DNA of 64,000 nt from Streptomyces sp. NRRL S-455 (GTDB lineage Bacteria; Actinomycetota; Actinomycetes; Streptomycetales; Streptomycetaceae), in NCBI RefSeq assembly GCF_000717875.1, contig NZ_JOCT01000030.1, positions 1 to 64,000 on the forward strand. The letters are read 5' to 3'. How positions within the stretch are numbered: position 1 is the first letter of the stretch; every line of letters starts with the position of its first letter. Made by a program: the position numbers and the translations under genes. The notes below the pieces were generated by a model. The model saw nothing but the letters and a program-made list of their open reading frames with translations, had not been told where the DNA came from and made no database searches. Below, one piece after another: positions 38,311 to 46,861 of the stretch.

Positions 38311-38520
38311 TCAGCCCCGCGGTCCCCGGCGGCGGCCGATCCCCGCTCCGGTCCAGCCGGCGAGACCCGCTGTCGAGACGGCGACGGCGAGCACGGCCCA
38401 CCAGGGGATCTCCGCCGTGGCCGCATGACCGGCACCGGCCGCGACGGCCAGCAGCGCCGTGACGGCGCCTCCGGTCAGTCCGGCACCCCGCCGGTGCCGT
38501 GTCTCGTCCACGTCCCCCAC
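38311..38520 (-). CDS. Small two-helix membrane protein, hypothetical
   Basis: 69 residues. Two hydrophobic segments (AVTALLAVAAGAGHAA and WAVLAVAVSTAGLAGW) separated by a short polar turn, with a basic C-terminus (GRRRGPRG). No recognised family. It lies between tRNA-Pro and a LacI-type regulator gene. Confidence 0.55.
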   Translation of the reverse strand: MGDVDETRHRRGAGLTGGAVTALLAVAAGAGHAATAEIPWWAVLAVAVSTAGLAGWTGAGIGRRRGPRG

Positions 38521-38623
38521 GTCCTCGTCCCCCTTCGGGTCGGCGCCCGGGCATATGCCGCGAACACTACGCGAAGCCGAAGGTAACTTCCTACCTGGGC
38601 ATACGGGTTGAGACGGACAGGGC

Positions 38624-39622
38624 TCAGGGCGGCGGTGCCGTCGTCCCCCGGATCTCCAGCGTCGGCGCCGCCAGGTGCAGCCGGCCCTCTCCCCCGGGCC
38701 GCTCGAAGCGGTCCAGGAGGAAGCGGGCTGCTCGGCGGCCGACCTCGTGTCCGGCGTTGTCCACCGTGGTGAGCCACAGGTGACGCAGGCGGGAGATGCT
38801 CGTGTTGTCGTAGCCGACGACGGACACGTCGTGCGGGACGCGCAGGCCCAGTTCCTCCGCCGCCGAGAGGGCGCCGACGCAGGTGATGTCGTTGACCGCG
38901 AAGACGGCGGTGGGGCGGTCGGGCCGGCTGAGGAGACGGACGGTCGCCCGGTAGCCCCCCTCCTCGGTCATGTCGCCGGTCTCGACGACGGCCCGGTCGG
39001 CCAGGCCACGTTCCCGCATGGTCGCCTCGAAGCTGTGGCGGCGAAGTTCGCCGACGGCCCCGTAGCCCGCGAGGTGGGCGATGCGGCGGTGGCCGAGGCC
39101 GATGAGGTGCTCGGTGACCAGCCGGGCGCCCCGCTCGTCGTCGCCCGCGACCTGGTCCACCCCGGGCGGCACCGGCTCGCGGGTGCCGGCCAGCACGACC
39201 GGCATCCGGCCGGCCGCCGCGCCGAGAGCCGCCGGGTCGGGCAGGGTGCCGACCACGACGAGGCCGTCCACGCCGAGGTCCAGGAGCGGAGCGGCCGGGT
39301 CCTGGCCGGTGCGGCGGTTGAGGCGGGCGTCGGCCAGCAGCATGTGCAGGCCACGCTCGTGCAGCAGGGAGTTGAGGCCGCCGAGAAGGTCGACGAACCA
39401 GGGGTTGCGCAGGTCGTTGAGGAGGACGCCTACGGTGCGCGTGCGCTGTTCGCTGAGGCTGCGCGCGGCGGCGTTGGGCCGGTACCCCAGCTCCCTGACG
39501 GCGCGGAGCACGGCTTCCCGCTTCTCTGGCCGTACCTGGCCGGAGCCGCGCAGCACCAGGGAGACCAGTGACTTGGAGACGCCGGCCCGCTCGGCCACGT
39601 CACGGATGGTCGGCGGTCTCAT
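38624..39622 (-). CDS. LacI-family transcriptional regulator
   Basis: 332 residues. N-terminal HTH with hinge (TIRDVAERAGVSKSLVSLVLRG, LGYRPNAAARSLS) and a periplasmic-binding-protein-like ligand domain (VGVLLNDLRNPWFVDLLGG, GVDGLVVVGTL, DVSVVGYDNTSISRL, LTTVDN). It is divergent from the Gfo/Idh/MocA gene at 39733. Two copies of TGGAACGGTCCA in inverted orientation lie between the starts, one only 4 bp before its own ATG, so it probably represses both itself and the dehydrogenase. Confidence 0.93.
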   Translation of the reverse strand: MRPPTIRDVAERAGVSKSLVSLVLRGSGQVRPEKREAVLRAVRELGYRPNAAARSLSEQRTRTVGVLLNDLRNPWFVDLLGGLNSLLHERGLHMLLADARLNRRTGQDPAAPLLDLGVDGLVVVGTLPDPAALGAAAGRMPVVLAGTREPVPPGVDQVAGDDERGARLVTEHLIGLGHRRIAHLAGYGAVGELRRHSFEATMRERGLADRAVVETGDMTEEGGYRATVRLLSRPDRPTAVFAVNDITCVGALSAAEELGLRVPHDVSVVGYDNTSISRLRHLWLTTVDNAGHEVGRRAARFLLDRFERPGGEGRLHLAAPTLEIRGTTAPPP

Positions 39623-39625
39623 GAC

Positions 39626-39719
39626 TGGACCGTTCCATGCGGGTCAGCCGCTTGTCAAAGGGTTGACATCTGGCGGAAACGCCGCCCAGGGTGGGCTGGA
39701 CAGGTTCTGGAACGGTCCA
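39626..39719. promoter_or_regulatory. Divergent LacI operator pair and promoter region
   Basis: TGGACCGTTCCA at 39626-39637 and its exact complement TGGAACGGTCCA at 39708-39719, 82 bp apart centre to centre. Each is itself a near-palindrome of LacI-operator type. A -35-like TTGACA (39663-39668, plus) followed after 18 bp by CAGGGT may be the promoter of the plus-strand dehydrogenase. Confidence 0.75.
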
Positions 39720-39732
39720 AAGAGGGGCTCGC

Positions 39733-40896
39733 ATGGTGGACAAGCTCGGCGTCGCCGTCATTGGTTTCGGCTGGATGGGGCGCGTGCACACGCAGGCGTA
39801 CGCGCGCGTGCGGCACCACTATCCGCAGCTGCCCCTCGTTCCGGAGCTGGTGACGGTCGCCGAGGAGGTGCCGGGCCGGGCGGAGGAGGCGGCCGAGCGG
39901 TTCGGGTTCGCCTCGACGACGCGGGACTGGCGCGAGGTGGCCGCCGACCCGCGTGTGCGGGCGGTCAGCATCACGGCGCCGAACTTCCTGCACCGCGAGA
40001 TCGGCGTCGCGATGGCCGAGGCCGGCAAGCACATCTGGATCGAGAAGCCGGTCGGTCTGACCGCCGAGGACGCCGGCGCGGTGGCGGACGCGGTGGCCAA
40101 GGCGGGGGTGCAGGGCACGGTCGGCTTCAACTACCGCAACGCTCCCGCCGTCGAGGCGGCCCGTGAACTGATCACCTCCGGCGAGCTCGGCACGGTCACG
40201 CATGTCCGCGTCCAGCTGTTCAGCGACTACGCGGCGCATCCCGAGGGTGCCCTGACCTGGCGTTACGAGCGGGAGCGTGGCGGCAGCGGGGTCCTGGGGG
40301 ACCTCGCCTCGCACGGTACGGACCTCGCCCGGTTCCTGCTCGGCGACATCACGTCCCTCATCGCGGACACGGCGATCTTCCTCCCGGAGCGGGCCCGGCC
40401 GACCGGTGCGACGGCGGGCCACAGCCGCGCCCTCGGCGGTGAACTCGGCCCGGTCGAGAACGAGGACTACGTCAGCTGCCTGCTGCGCTTCGCCTCCGGG
40501 GCGCGCGGTGTCCTGGAGGCCTGCCGGGTCTCGGTCGGCGAGCAGAACAACTACGGCTTCGAGGTGCACGGCACCAAGGGGGCGGTGTTCTGGGACTTCC
40601 GCCGCATGAACGAGCTGGGTGTCAGCCGCGGCACGACGTACCAGGACCAGTCCGTCACCACGGTGTACGTCGGTCCGGGGCACGGGGAGTTCGGGGCGTT
40701 CCAGCCCGGCGCGGCGAACGCGATGGGGTACGACGACCTGAAGGTCATCGAGGCGTACCGCTTCCTCCGGTCGGTCGCCGAGGGCACCGCGCACGGGGCG
40801 ACGCTCACGGACGCCGTGCACAGCGCGGCCGCGCTGGACGCCATGGCGCGGTCGGCCGGGAGCGGAACGTGGGCCGAGGTGGCCGGGCAGGCGTGA
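39733..40896 (+). CDS. Gfo/Idh/MocA-family oxidoreductase
   Basis: 387 residues from ATG at 39733 (AGAGGGG upstream). Rossmann domain (LGVAVIGFGWMGRVHTQAY), EKP motif in HIWIEKPVGL, and the substrate domain (GTVGFNYRNAPAVEAA, GSGVLGDLASHGTDLARFLLG with the catalytic-type D-x-x-x-H). Family members oxidise or epimerise sugars and cyclitols with NAD(P). Under the adjacent LacI regulator. The substrate is probably an inositol or sugar, by context. Confidence 0.9.
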   Translation: MVDKLGVAVIGFGWMGRVHTQAYARVRHHYPQLPLVPELVTVAEEVPGRAEEAAERFGFASTTRDWREVAADPRVRAVSITAPNFLHREIGVAMAEAGKHIWIEKPVGLTAEDAGAVADAVAKAGVQGTVGFNYRNAPAVEAARELITSGELGTVTHVRVQLFSDYAAHPEGALTWRYERERGGSGVLGDLASHGTDLARFLLGDITSLIADTAIFLPERARPTGATAGHSRALGGELGPVENEDYVSCLLRFASGARGVLEACRVSVGEQNNYGFEVHGTKGAVFWDFRRMNELGVSRGTTYQDQSVTTVYVGPGHGEFGAFQPGAANAMGYDDLKVIEAYRFLRSVAEGTAHGATLTDAVHSAAALDAMARSAGSGTWAEVAGQA

Positions 40897-40906
40897 CACC
40901 GCTCCC

Positions 40907-41518
40907 TCAGCCGAGGTTCTGCAGCCGCCTGCCCAGGTAGACCTTCGCCGGGACGAGGACGAGCCACAGCCACATGATGACGGGGCCGGTCACGAAGACC
41001 AGCGGGACGGTGACGAGGAAGACCACCACGATCACGGCGCTGTCGAGGAGGTAGAGGCTGGTCGCCGCCTCGGAGGGCCTGTCGTTGCGCAGCCAGGGGC
41101 GCTTGGCCAGGACGGCGGCCACCGCGAGATGGCAGGCGCCGAGCGCGGCGACCGCCCCCGCGTAGACGGCGACGGACACGGACTGGTCCCCGTACTCGGC
41201 GAGCAGGCGGGTCGGGAAGGGGACGAGGGCGGCGACGCCGAGGCCGACCACGGAGATGCCGATCACCTGCCCGTCGATCTCCCGGACGTCCTTGAAGATC
41301 CCGCGATGGCCGCGCCAGAAGCTTCCCAGTACCGCGACGCTCAGCGCGTAGGCGAGGAGGTCCGGGAGCAGTTCCCGAAGGGCCTCGCGGTATGCGGCGG
41401 GATCCAGGTCCCGGGGCACGGTGATGTCCAGGACGAGCAGGGTGATGGCGATGGCGAACACGCCGTCGACCAGGGTCACCAGCCGCTCGGGGCCGCCGTC
41501 CGGGTGCGAGGTCCACAT
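40907..41518 (-). CDS. TMEM175-family potassium channel-like membrane protein
   Basis: 203 residues from ATG at 41518. The family signature is present in RLVTLVDGVFAIAITLLVLDI (TMEM175 has RxxxFxDxVxAIAxTLL), followed by further membrane helices (LLAYALSVAVLGSFWRGH, SVAVYAGAVAALGACHLAVAA, LDSAVIVVVFLVTVPLVF). Bacterial members are six-helix tetrameric potassium-permeable channels. Convergent with the upstream dehydrogenase, 10 bp apart. No clear link to the sugar genes around it. Confidence 0.85.
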   Translation of the reverse strand: MWTSHPDGGPERLVTLVDGVFAIAITLLVLDITVPRDLDPAAYREALRELLPDLLAYALSVAVLGSFWRGHRGIFKDVREIDGQVIGISVVGLGVAALVPFPTRLLAEYGDQSVSVAVYAGAVAALGACHLAVAAVLAKRPWLRNDRPSEAATSLYLLDSAVIVVVFLVTVPLVFVTGPVIMWLWLVLVPAKVYLGRRLQNLG

Positions 41519-41581
41519 GGGCCCGACCGTAGGGGCCGGGGCGGGCCTCCTCCCGGACCCACGCCCGGTCACCCCCGGGGA

Positions 41582-42613
41582 TCACACGGCCGCCTGCGGG
41601 GGCATGTTGTACGGCGTCACCACCTGGATCGCCGACGGCAGGGTCGGCCCGGCCGGCGGCAGCGCGCCGTGCGCCCGCATGACGATGTGGCAGGCCTCGC
41701 GCACGTCCTGGCGCAGGTCGTGGTGGAGCACGGCGGACAGGCGGTGCTCGCGCAGCAGGCGGGTGTTGTCGTGGTCGAGATCGTGGGCGACGAACACGGC
41801 GCACTCGCGGCCGAGGTCGTCGAAGGCCCGCAGCGTGGCGATGTTGCCGCCGCCGATCGAGTAGACGGCACGGATGGCCGGGTCGCGTTCCAGCGCGGCA
41901 CGGACGAGGTCGTACTGGGTGGCGTCCAGGCCCTGCCCCTCGGTGATCTCGACCAGCGTGCGCTCCGGGTGCCGGGCGCGCATGGCGCTGCGGAAGCCCA
42001 TCTCGCGCTCCTCCTCGTTGCGGAAGGACCCGCTGCTGAGACTGGTGAGGATGTTGCCCGGCCGGTCCCCGAGCCACTGGCCCGTCAGATAGGCGGCCGT
42101 CGCCCCCGCCGCCCGGTCGTCTATGCCGACGCAGGCGAGGCGGGCGCTGGACGGCAGGTCGGTCACGAGGGTCACGACCGGTATGCCGGCCGCCGTCAGC
42201 CGGCCCACCGCGGCGGTGACCTCCGGGACGTCGGGGGCCTTGAGGATGACGCCCTGCGAGCCCCGGCGGGCGATCCGGTCCAGGGTCCGCACCAGCTCCT
42301 CGACGGGGCCGGTCTCGCGGAAGTGGAAGCGGGAACGCAGCACGGCCGGGTGCAGCGACGGCAGCTCGGCCTCCAGGGCGGCGCGGATCGCCGTGGTGAA
42401 GCGCTCGGGCGCCTGCATCACGATGTCCACCATGAACGTCCGGCCCACCAGCCGGACCTGGGTGCGCTGCCGGTCCAGGTCGGCGATGGCCTGGTGGACC
42501 TCCCGTGCGGTGCTCTCGCGCACCCCGCCTCTGCCGTTCAGGACCCGGTCGACGGTCGCCTCGCTCAGACCCGCCTGACGGGCGATCTCCCGGATCGGGA
42601 AGGGGTGACCCAT
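41582..42613 (-). CDS. LacI-family transcriptional regulator with RbsB-like sensor
   Basis: 343 residues. HTH (PIREIARQAGLSEATVDRVLNGRGGVRESTAREV) and a sugar-binding domain (GVILKAPDVPEVTAAVGRL, IPVVTLVTDLPSSARLACVGIDDRAAGATAAYL, AVYSIGGGNIATLRAFDDLGRE, FVAHDLDHDN). The sensor resembles those responding to inositol-like cyclitols. It is divergent from the phytanoyl-CoA dioxygenase-like gene and probably controls the 42722-46819 set. Confidence 0.92.
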   Translation of the reverse strand: MGHPFPIREIARQAGLSEATVDRVLNGRGGVRESTAREVHQAIADLDRQRTQVRLVGRTFMVDIVMQAPERFTTAIRAALEAELPSLHPAVLRSRFHFRETGPVEELVRTLDRIARRGSQGVILKAPDVPEVTAAVGRLTAAGIPVVTLVTDLPSSARLACVGIDDRAAGATAAYLTGQWLGDRPGNILTSLSSGSFRNEEEREMGFRSAMRARHPERTLVEITEGQGLDATQYDLVRAALERDPAIRAVYSIGGGNIATLRAFDDLGRECAVFVAHDLDHDNTRLLREHRLSAVLHHDLRQDVREACHIVMRAHGALPPAGPTLPSAIQVVTPYNMPPQAAV

Positions 42614-42626
42614 ACGTCGGCTCCTT

Positions 42627-42668
42627 GAGGGGTTTTTGATGGCTCGCTGCTGGTTGTTCGAGGGGTTT
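42627..42668. promoter_or_regulatory. Direct repeats GAGGGGTTT in a divergent intergenic region
   Basis: Two copies of GAGGGGTTT (42627-42635 and 42660-42668), 33 bp apart, lie between the LacI gene (42613) and the dioxygenase gene (42722). They may be regulator sites; being direct, not palindromic, they are not classical LacI operators. Confidence 0.35.
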
Positions 42669-42721
42669 GTACTGACAAGAATGACAGGGCTGCGTCGCTC
42701 CGTGACCCCGAAGGGACGACG

Positions 42722-43879
42722 ATGTCCTTCACTTCCGTGACCCCCCGTGCCTGGCTGTCCGAGCAGGACTGCGATCTCGACGCGTTCCGCGCACTGGTCG
42801 AGCAGGCGACGGACCCCGCCGACTATCCGCACGCCTCCGCCGTGGAGCGGAACGTGCCGGTCTATGACACCGGCCTCCTCGAAGGCGACCGCGTGGTCCA
42901 GGCCGAGCTGGTGCGGGCGCTCGCCGACGGCCCGGGCATCGTCGTCTTCCGCGGGGCGTTTCCCGACCCGGAGGTCGTGGACCGCGCCACCGCCGTGTTC
43001 GAGGCGCTGATCGCCGAGCAGCGTGCCTCGGGGGCGACGGCCGGTGACCACTTCGCCGAGCCGGGCGCCAACGACCGGGTGTGGAACGCGCTGGAGAAGA
43101 CGGCCCTCTACGACGCCGAGGTGTTCGCCGACTACTACGCCAACGACGTCCTCGCCCTCGTGTCGACGGCCTGGCTGGGCCCCGGTTACCAGGTCACCTC
43201 CCAGCTCAACGTGGTCAACCCGGGCGGTGCCGCGCAGACCGCGCACCGCGACTACCACCTGGGCTTCCTGCCGAACGAGGTCGCCGCCGCCTACCCGGCG
43301 CAGGTGCACCGCCTCTCCCCCGCGCTGACCCTGCAGGGCGCGGTCGCGCACTGCGACATGCCCGTGGAGTCCGGGCCGACGATGTACCTGCCGCACTCGC
43401 AGAAGTACGAGCCGGGCTACCTCGCCTGGCGGCTCCCGGAGTTCCGGGCGTACTTCGAGGCGCGGTACGTGCAGCTGCCGCTGGCGAAGGGGGACGCGGT
43501 GTTCTTCAACCCGGCCCTCTTCCACGCCGCCGGCACCAACCGCTCGGCGGACGTCCGGCGCATGGCCAACCTGCTGCAGGTGTCGTCCGCGTTCGGGCGC
43601 GCGATGGAGACGGTGGACCGGGAGGCCGTCGCGGGCGCCGTGTATCCCGTGCTGCTGGAGCGCAAGGCGCGCGGTGCCGACCAGGCGTGGCTGGACAACG
43701 TGATCGCGGCGAGCGCGGAGGGCTACCCCTTCCCCACCAACCTGGACAGCGACCCGCCCCTCGACGGCCTGGCCCCGCCGTCGCAGGCGGACCTCGTGCG
43801 GCGGGCACTGTGCGAGGGATGGACGCCGGAGGCACTCCGGGCGGAGCTGCGGGCCGGTACCGAACGGCGAGAGAGCTGA
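42722..43879 (+). CDS. Phytanoyl-CoA dioxygenase-family Fe(II)/2-oxoglutarate oxygenase
   Basis: 385 residues from ATG at 42722 (GAAGGGACGACG upstream). Iron ligands: H-x-D in TAHRDYHLGF (about residue 173) and distal His in FFNPALFHAAGTNRS (about 266), the latter followed by Arg for 2-oxoglutarate. Also LNVVNPGGAAQ and DMPVESGPTMYLPHSQKY. In this family substrates vary widely. Located first in a run with an SDR and two Gfo/Idh/MocA dehydrogenases, it may oxidise a cyclitol, sugar or derivative. Next gene starts 7 bp later. Confidence 0.88.
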   Translation: MSFTSVTPRAWLSEQDCDLDAFRALVEQATDPADYPHASAVERNVPVYDTGLLEGDRVVQAELVRALADGPGIVVFRGAFPDPEVVDRATAVFEALIAEQRASGATAGDHFAEPGANDRVWNALEKTALYDAEVFADYYANDVLALVSTAWLGPGYQVTSQLNVVNPGGAAQTAHRDYHLGFLPNEVAAAYPAQVHRLSPALTLQGAVAHCDMPVESGPTMYLPHSQKYEPGYLAWRLPEFRAYFEARYVQLPLAKGDAVFFNPALFHAAGTNRSADVRRMANLLQVSSAFGRAMETVDREAVAGAVYPVLLERKARGADQAWLDNVIAASAEGYPFPTNLDSDPPLDGLAPPSQADLVRRALCEGWTPEALRAELRAGTERRES

Positions 43880-43886
43880 GGATTTC

Positions 43887-44663
43887 ATGGGACTTCTCGA
43901 CGACAAGGTCGTCCTGGTCAACGGCGGCAGCCAGGGGGTCGGCGCGGCCATCGCGCGGGCCGCGGTCCGCGAAGGTGCGGTCGTCGCCGTCACCGGTCGG
44001 CGCCCCGAGCCCGGTGAGGCGCTGGTGGCCGAGCTGGCAGCCGACGGAGGCAAGGCGATGTTCGTACGGGCCGATCTCGCGGACGCGGAGCAGGCCAAGG
44101 CGTCCGTCGCCGAGGTCGTCGGCGCGTACGGGCGGATCGACTGCCTGGTCAACTCGGCGGGGCTGACGTCCAGGGGCACGCTGCTGGACACCACGCCGGA
44201 GCTGTTCGACCAGCACATCGCGATCAACCTCAAGGCGCCGTTCTTCGCGATGCAGGCCGCTGTCGCCGACATGGTCGGGCGCGGGGCGCCCGGCACGGTC
44301 GTCAACATCATCACGTCGTCGGCGCACGGGGGGCAGCCGTTCCTGGCGCCGTACGTGGCCGCCAAGGCGGGATTGATCGGGTTGACCCGGAACGCGGCGC
44401 ACGCTCATCGGTGGGACCGCGTGAGGATCAACGGCCTCAACATCGGCTGGACGGCGACCGAGGGGGAGGACGCCACGCAGAAGGCCTTCCACGGAGCCGG
44501 GGACGGCTGGCGCGAGGAGGCCGCGGCGAAGCTGCCGATGGGCAAGCTGGGGCAGCCGGACGAGATCGCCGACTTCGTCGTCTTCCTGCTGTCGGAGCGG
44601 TCCGGGGTGGTCACCGGGTCGGTCATTGATTGGGATCAGAACGTCCTGGGGGGACTCGACTAA
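43887..44663 (+). CDS. Short-chain dehydrogenase/reductase
   Basis: 258 residues. Nucleotide-binding GGSQGVGAAIA (with GxxxGxG spacing), NSAG (LVNSAGLTSRG), catalytic Ser in NIITSSAHGG and Y-x-x-x-K in APYVAAKAG. Classical SDR of about 250 residues, so a soluble NAD(P) oxidoreductase. It lies 7 bp after the dioxygenase gene, so it is co-transcribed and probably oxidises or reduces a neighbour of the same polyol pathway. Confidence 0.92.
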   Translation: MGLLDDKVVLVNGGSQGVGAAIARAAVREGAVVAVTGRRPEPGEALVAELAADGGKAMFVRADLADAEQAKASVAEVVGAYGRIDCLVNSAGLTSRGTLLDTTPELFDQHIAINLKAPFFAMQAAVADMVGRGAPGTVVNIITSSAHGGQPFLAPYVAAKAGLIGLTRNAAHAHRWDRVRINGLNIGWTATEGEDATQKAFHGAGDGWREEAAAKLPMGKLGQPDEIADFVVFLLSERSGVVTGSVIDWDQNVLGGLD

Positions 44664-44700
44664 GGATCTGCCGCGCGTTGTCGTTGGTCGTGCGCGGCAC

Positions 44701-44770
44701 CGTCGTGGCTGGTCGCGCCCACGCGGCGGAGCCGCATATCGACACAGCCCCGCGCCCCTGAGGGGGCGGA
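44701..44770. repeat. Streptomyces-type intergenic REP-like sequence
   Basis: This GC-rich element (GTCGTGGCTGGTCGCGCC... to ...GCGCCCCTGAGGGGGCGG) contains several short inverted repeats. I recognise closely similar sequences as common short intergenic repeats in Streptomyces chromosomes. It sits between the SDR gene and the inositol dehydrogenase-like gene and may affect mRNA end formation. Confidence 0.55.
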
Positions 44771-44801
44771 CCCCACACCCTGCATCAAGGAGCAACACCC
44801 C

Positions 44802-45806
44802 ATGCGTATCGGAATCCTCGGCCTCGGCCGTATCGGCGCCTTCCACGCCGAGACCCTGTCCGGGCTCGACGCCGTCGAGTCGCTCGTCGTCACCGATCCG
44901 TTCGCGGATGCCGCCAAGGCCGCCGCCGAGCGGTTCGGGGCGGATGTCGTGGACTCGCCGGAGGCGCTGCTGGCGGCCGGTGTGGACGGGATCGTCGTGG
45001 CGGCCGCCACGGACGCCCACCCGGCCCTGATCCTGGCCGGGGTCGAGGCCGGGGTTCCGGTCTTCTGTGAGAAGCCCGTCGCCAAGACCATGAGCGAGGG
45101 CGTCGGGGTGCTCAAGGCCGTCCGGGACAAGGGCGTGCCGATCCAGATCGGTTACAACCGCCGCTTCGACACCGGATTCGTCAACGCCCGTGCCGCCGTG
45201 CTGAGCGGCGAGCTCGGCACCCTGCACACCGTCCGCTCGACCACGCTGGACCCGGCGCCGCCGCCCGCCGCGTACATCGCCGCCTCCGGCGGCATCTTCC
45301 GCGACTGCTCGGTCCACGACTTCGACATCATCCGCTGGGTGACCGGGCGTGAGGTGACCGAGGTGTACGCCGTCGGCGGCAACCGCGGCGCCGACTTCAT
45401 CAAGGAGGCCGGCGACGCCGACACCACCGGCGCGATCCTCACCCTCGACGACGGCACCATCGCGGTGGTCTCCAACTCCCGTCACAACGCCCGGGGTTAC
45501 GACGTCCGCATGGAGATCCACGGCTTCAAGGACTCCATCGCCGTCGGCCTGGAGGACAAGCTGCCGCTGCGCTCGGTCGAGCCCGGCGTGACCTTCCCGG
45601 CGGGCACCCCGCACGACTTCTTCATGGACCGCTTCACCGCGGCCTACCGCGCCGAACTGACCGCGTTCACCGAGGTCGTGGCCGGCACGCGCCCCTCCCC
45701 CTGCACGATCGAGGACGCCCTGGAGGCGGGCTGGATCGCCGACGCGTGCACACTGTCGCTGCACGAGCACCGTCCCGTGACCATCGAGGAGGTACGGCAG
45801 GCATGA
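44802..45806 (+). CDS. iolG: Inositol 2-dehydrogenase-like Gfo/Idh/MocA oxidoreductase
   Basis: 334 residues from ATG at 44802 with AAGGAG upstream. Rossmann motif RIGILGLGRIGAFHAE, EKP in VFCEKPVAKTMSEG, and IolG-like substrate segment QIGYNRRFDTGFVNARAAV, GGIFRDCSVHDFDIIRWVTG. Inositol dehydrogenases oxidise myo-inositol to scyllo-inosose with NAD. It overlaps the next gene by 4 bp (ATGA). Symbol assigned by similarity of motifs; scyllo-inositol or another cyclitol could be the substrate. Confidence 0.85.
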   Translation: MRIGILGLGRIGAFHAETLSGLDAVESLVVTDPFADAAKAAAERFGADVVDSPEALLAAGVDGIVVAAATDAHPALILAGVEAGVPVFCEKPVAKTMSEGVGVLKAVRDKGVPIQIGYNRRFDTGFVNARAAVLSGELGTLHTVRSTTLDPAPPPAAYIAASGGIFRDCSVHDFDIIRWVTGREVTEVYAVGGNRGADFIKEAGDADTTGAILTLDDGTIAVVSNSRHNARGYDVRMEIHGFKDSIAVGLEDKLPLRSVEPGVTFPAGTPHDFFMDRFTAAYRAELTAFTEVVAGTRPSPCTIEDALEAGWIADACTLSLHEHRPVTIEEVRQA

Positions 45807-46819
45807 GCGACAAGGGCCGGGAACCCCTGCGCATAGGTGTGCTGGGAGCCGCGCGGATCACCGAACGCTCCCTGATCGTCCCGGCCCGGGCGACCGGCCA
45901 CCGCCTCGTCGCGGTGGCCGCCCGCGACCGCGCCCGCGCCGAGGCGTTCGCCGCCGGGCACGGCGTGGAGCGGGTCGTGGGGTCGTACGCCGAGCTGGTG
46001 GCCGATCCCGAGATCGACGTCGTCTACAACCCGCTCGCCAACGGCCTGCACGGCCCGTGGAACCTGGCCGCCCTCACGGCGGGCAAGCACGTGCTGTCGG
46101 AGAAGCCGTCGGCGAGCAACGCCGAGGAGGCGGCGGAGGTACGGGCGGCCGCGGCGAAGGCCGGGACGGTCTTCATGGAGGCGTTCCACTACCTCTTCCA
46201 CCCGGTCACCCGCCGCCTGCACGAGCTGCTGGACTCCGGCGAACTCGGCGAGCCGCGGCACGTCGAGGCGATGGTCGCGATCGCCGCTCCGCCGGACACC
46301 GACCCGCGCTGGTCGCTGCCGCTGGCCGGTGGCGCCCTGATGGACCTGGGCTGTTACAGCCTGCACGCGCTGCGGATGCTCGCCCCCTGGACGGGCGGCG
46401 CACCGCGCCTGGCCGCAGCCAGGGGCGGGGAACGCGCGGGCGCGCCCGGCGTCGACGAGTGGCTCGACGCCGACCTGGAGTTCCCGGGCGGCGCGACGGG
46501 CTCGGCCCGCTGCCACATGGCGTACGAGACGATGGACATGAGCATCCGGATCGTCGGCTCCCGGGGCGAGGCGTGGGCCCCGAACTTCGTGCTGCCCCAG
46601 ATGGACGACCGGGTCGTGGTCCGCACGCCCGAGGGCGAGCGGACGGAACATCTCGGCACGCGCTCGTCGTACACCTGTCAACTGGAGGCGTTCGCCGCGC
46701 GGGTGCGGGACGGCGCGCCGCTGCCGCTGGACGCGGACGACGCGGTGGCGACGATGGAGCTGATCGACGCCTGTTACCGTCAGGCCGGGTTCGAGGCCAG
46801 GCCGCGCACCAGGATCTGA
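45803..46819 (+). CDS. Gfo/Idh/MocA-family oxidoreductase
   Basis: 338 residues. Overlaps the upstream iolG-like gene by 4 bp. Rossmann motif RIGVLGAARITERSLI, EKP in VLSEKPSASNAEEA, substrate domain MEAFHYLFHPVTRRLHELL and GGALMDLGCYSLHALRML. This subgroup resembles trans-dihydrodiol/xylose-dehydrogenase-like enzymes rather than IolG. A short Ala/Gly-rich segment (AAARGGERAGAPG, about residue 210) looks like a REP-derived insertion. Ends before a strong hairpin. Confidence 0.88.
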   Translation: MSDKGREPLRIGVLGAARITERSLIVPARATGHRLVAVAARDRARAEAFAAGHGVERVVGSYAELVADPEIDVVYNPLANGLHGPWNLAALTAGKHVLSEKPSASNAEEAAEVRAAAAKAGTVFMEAFHYLFHPVTRRLHELLDSGELGEPRHVEAMVAIAAPPDTDPRWSLPLAGGALMDLGCYSLHALRMLAPWTGGAPRLAAARGGERAGAPGVDEWLDADLEFPGGATGSARCHMAYETMDMSIRIVGSRGEAWAPNFVLPQMDDRVVVRTPEGERTEHLGTRSSYTCQLEAFAARVRDGAPLPLDADDAVATMELIDACYRQAGFEARPRTRI

Positions 46820-46833
46820 CGCCCCCAGGAGTG

Positions 46834-46857
46834 GGGCCCGGGGCGTGCCCCGGGCCC
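46834..46857. terminator. Bidirectional terminator hairpin
   Basis: 11-bp perfect inverted repeat (46834-46844 and 46847-46857, GGGCCCGGGGC and its complement) between convergent oxidoreductase genes. Confidence 0.8.
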
Positions 46858-46861
46858 TCCC

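Noticed and set aside
46420-46460. Frame disruption by a REP-like insertion in the 45803 gene
   Set aside because: The Ala/Gly-rich segment keeps the frame and the protein continues normally, so the gene is intact.
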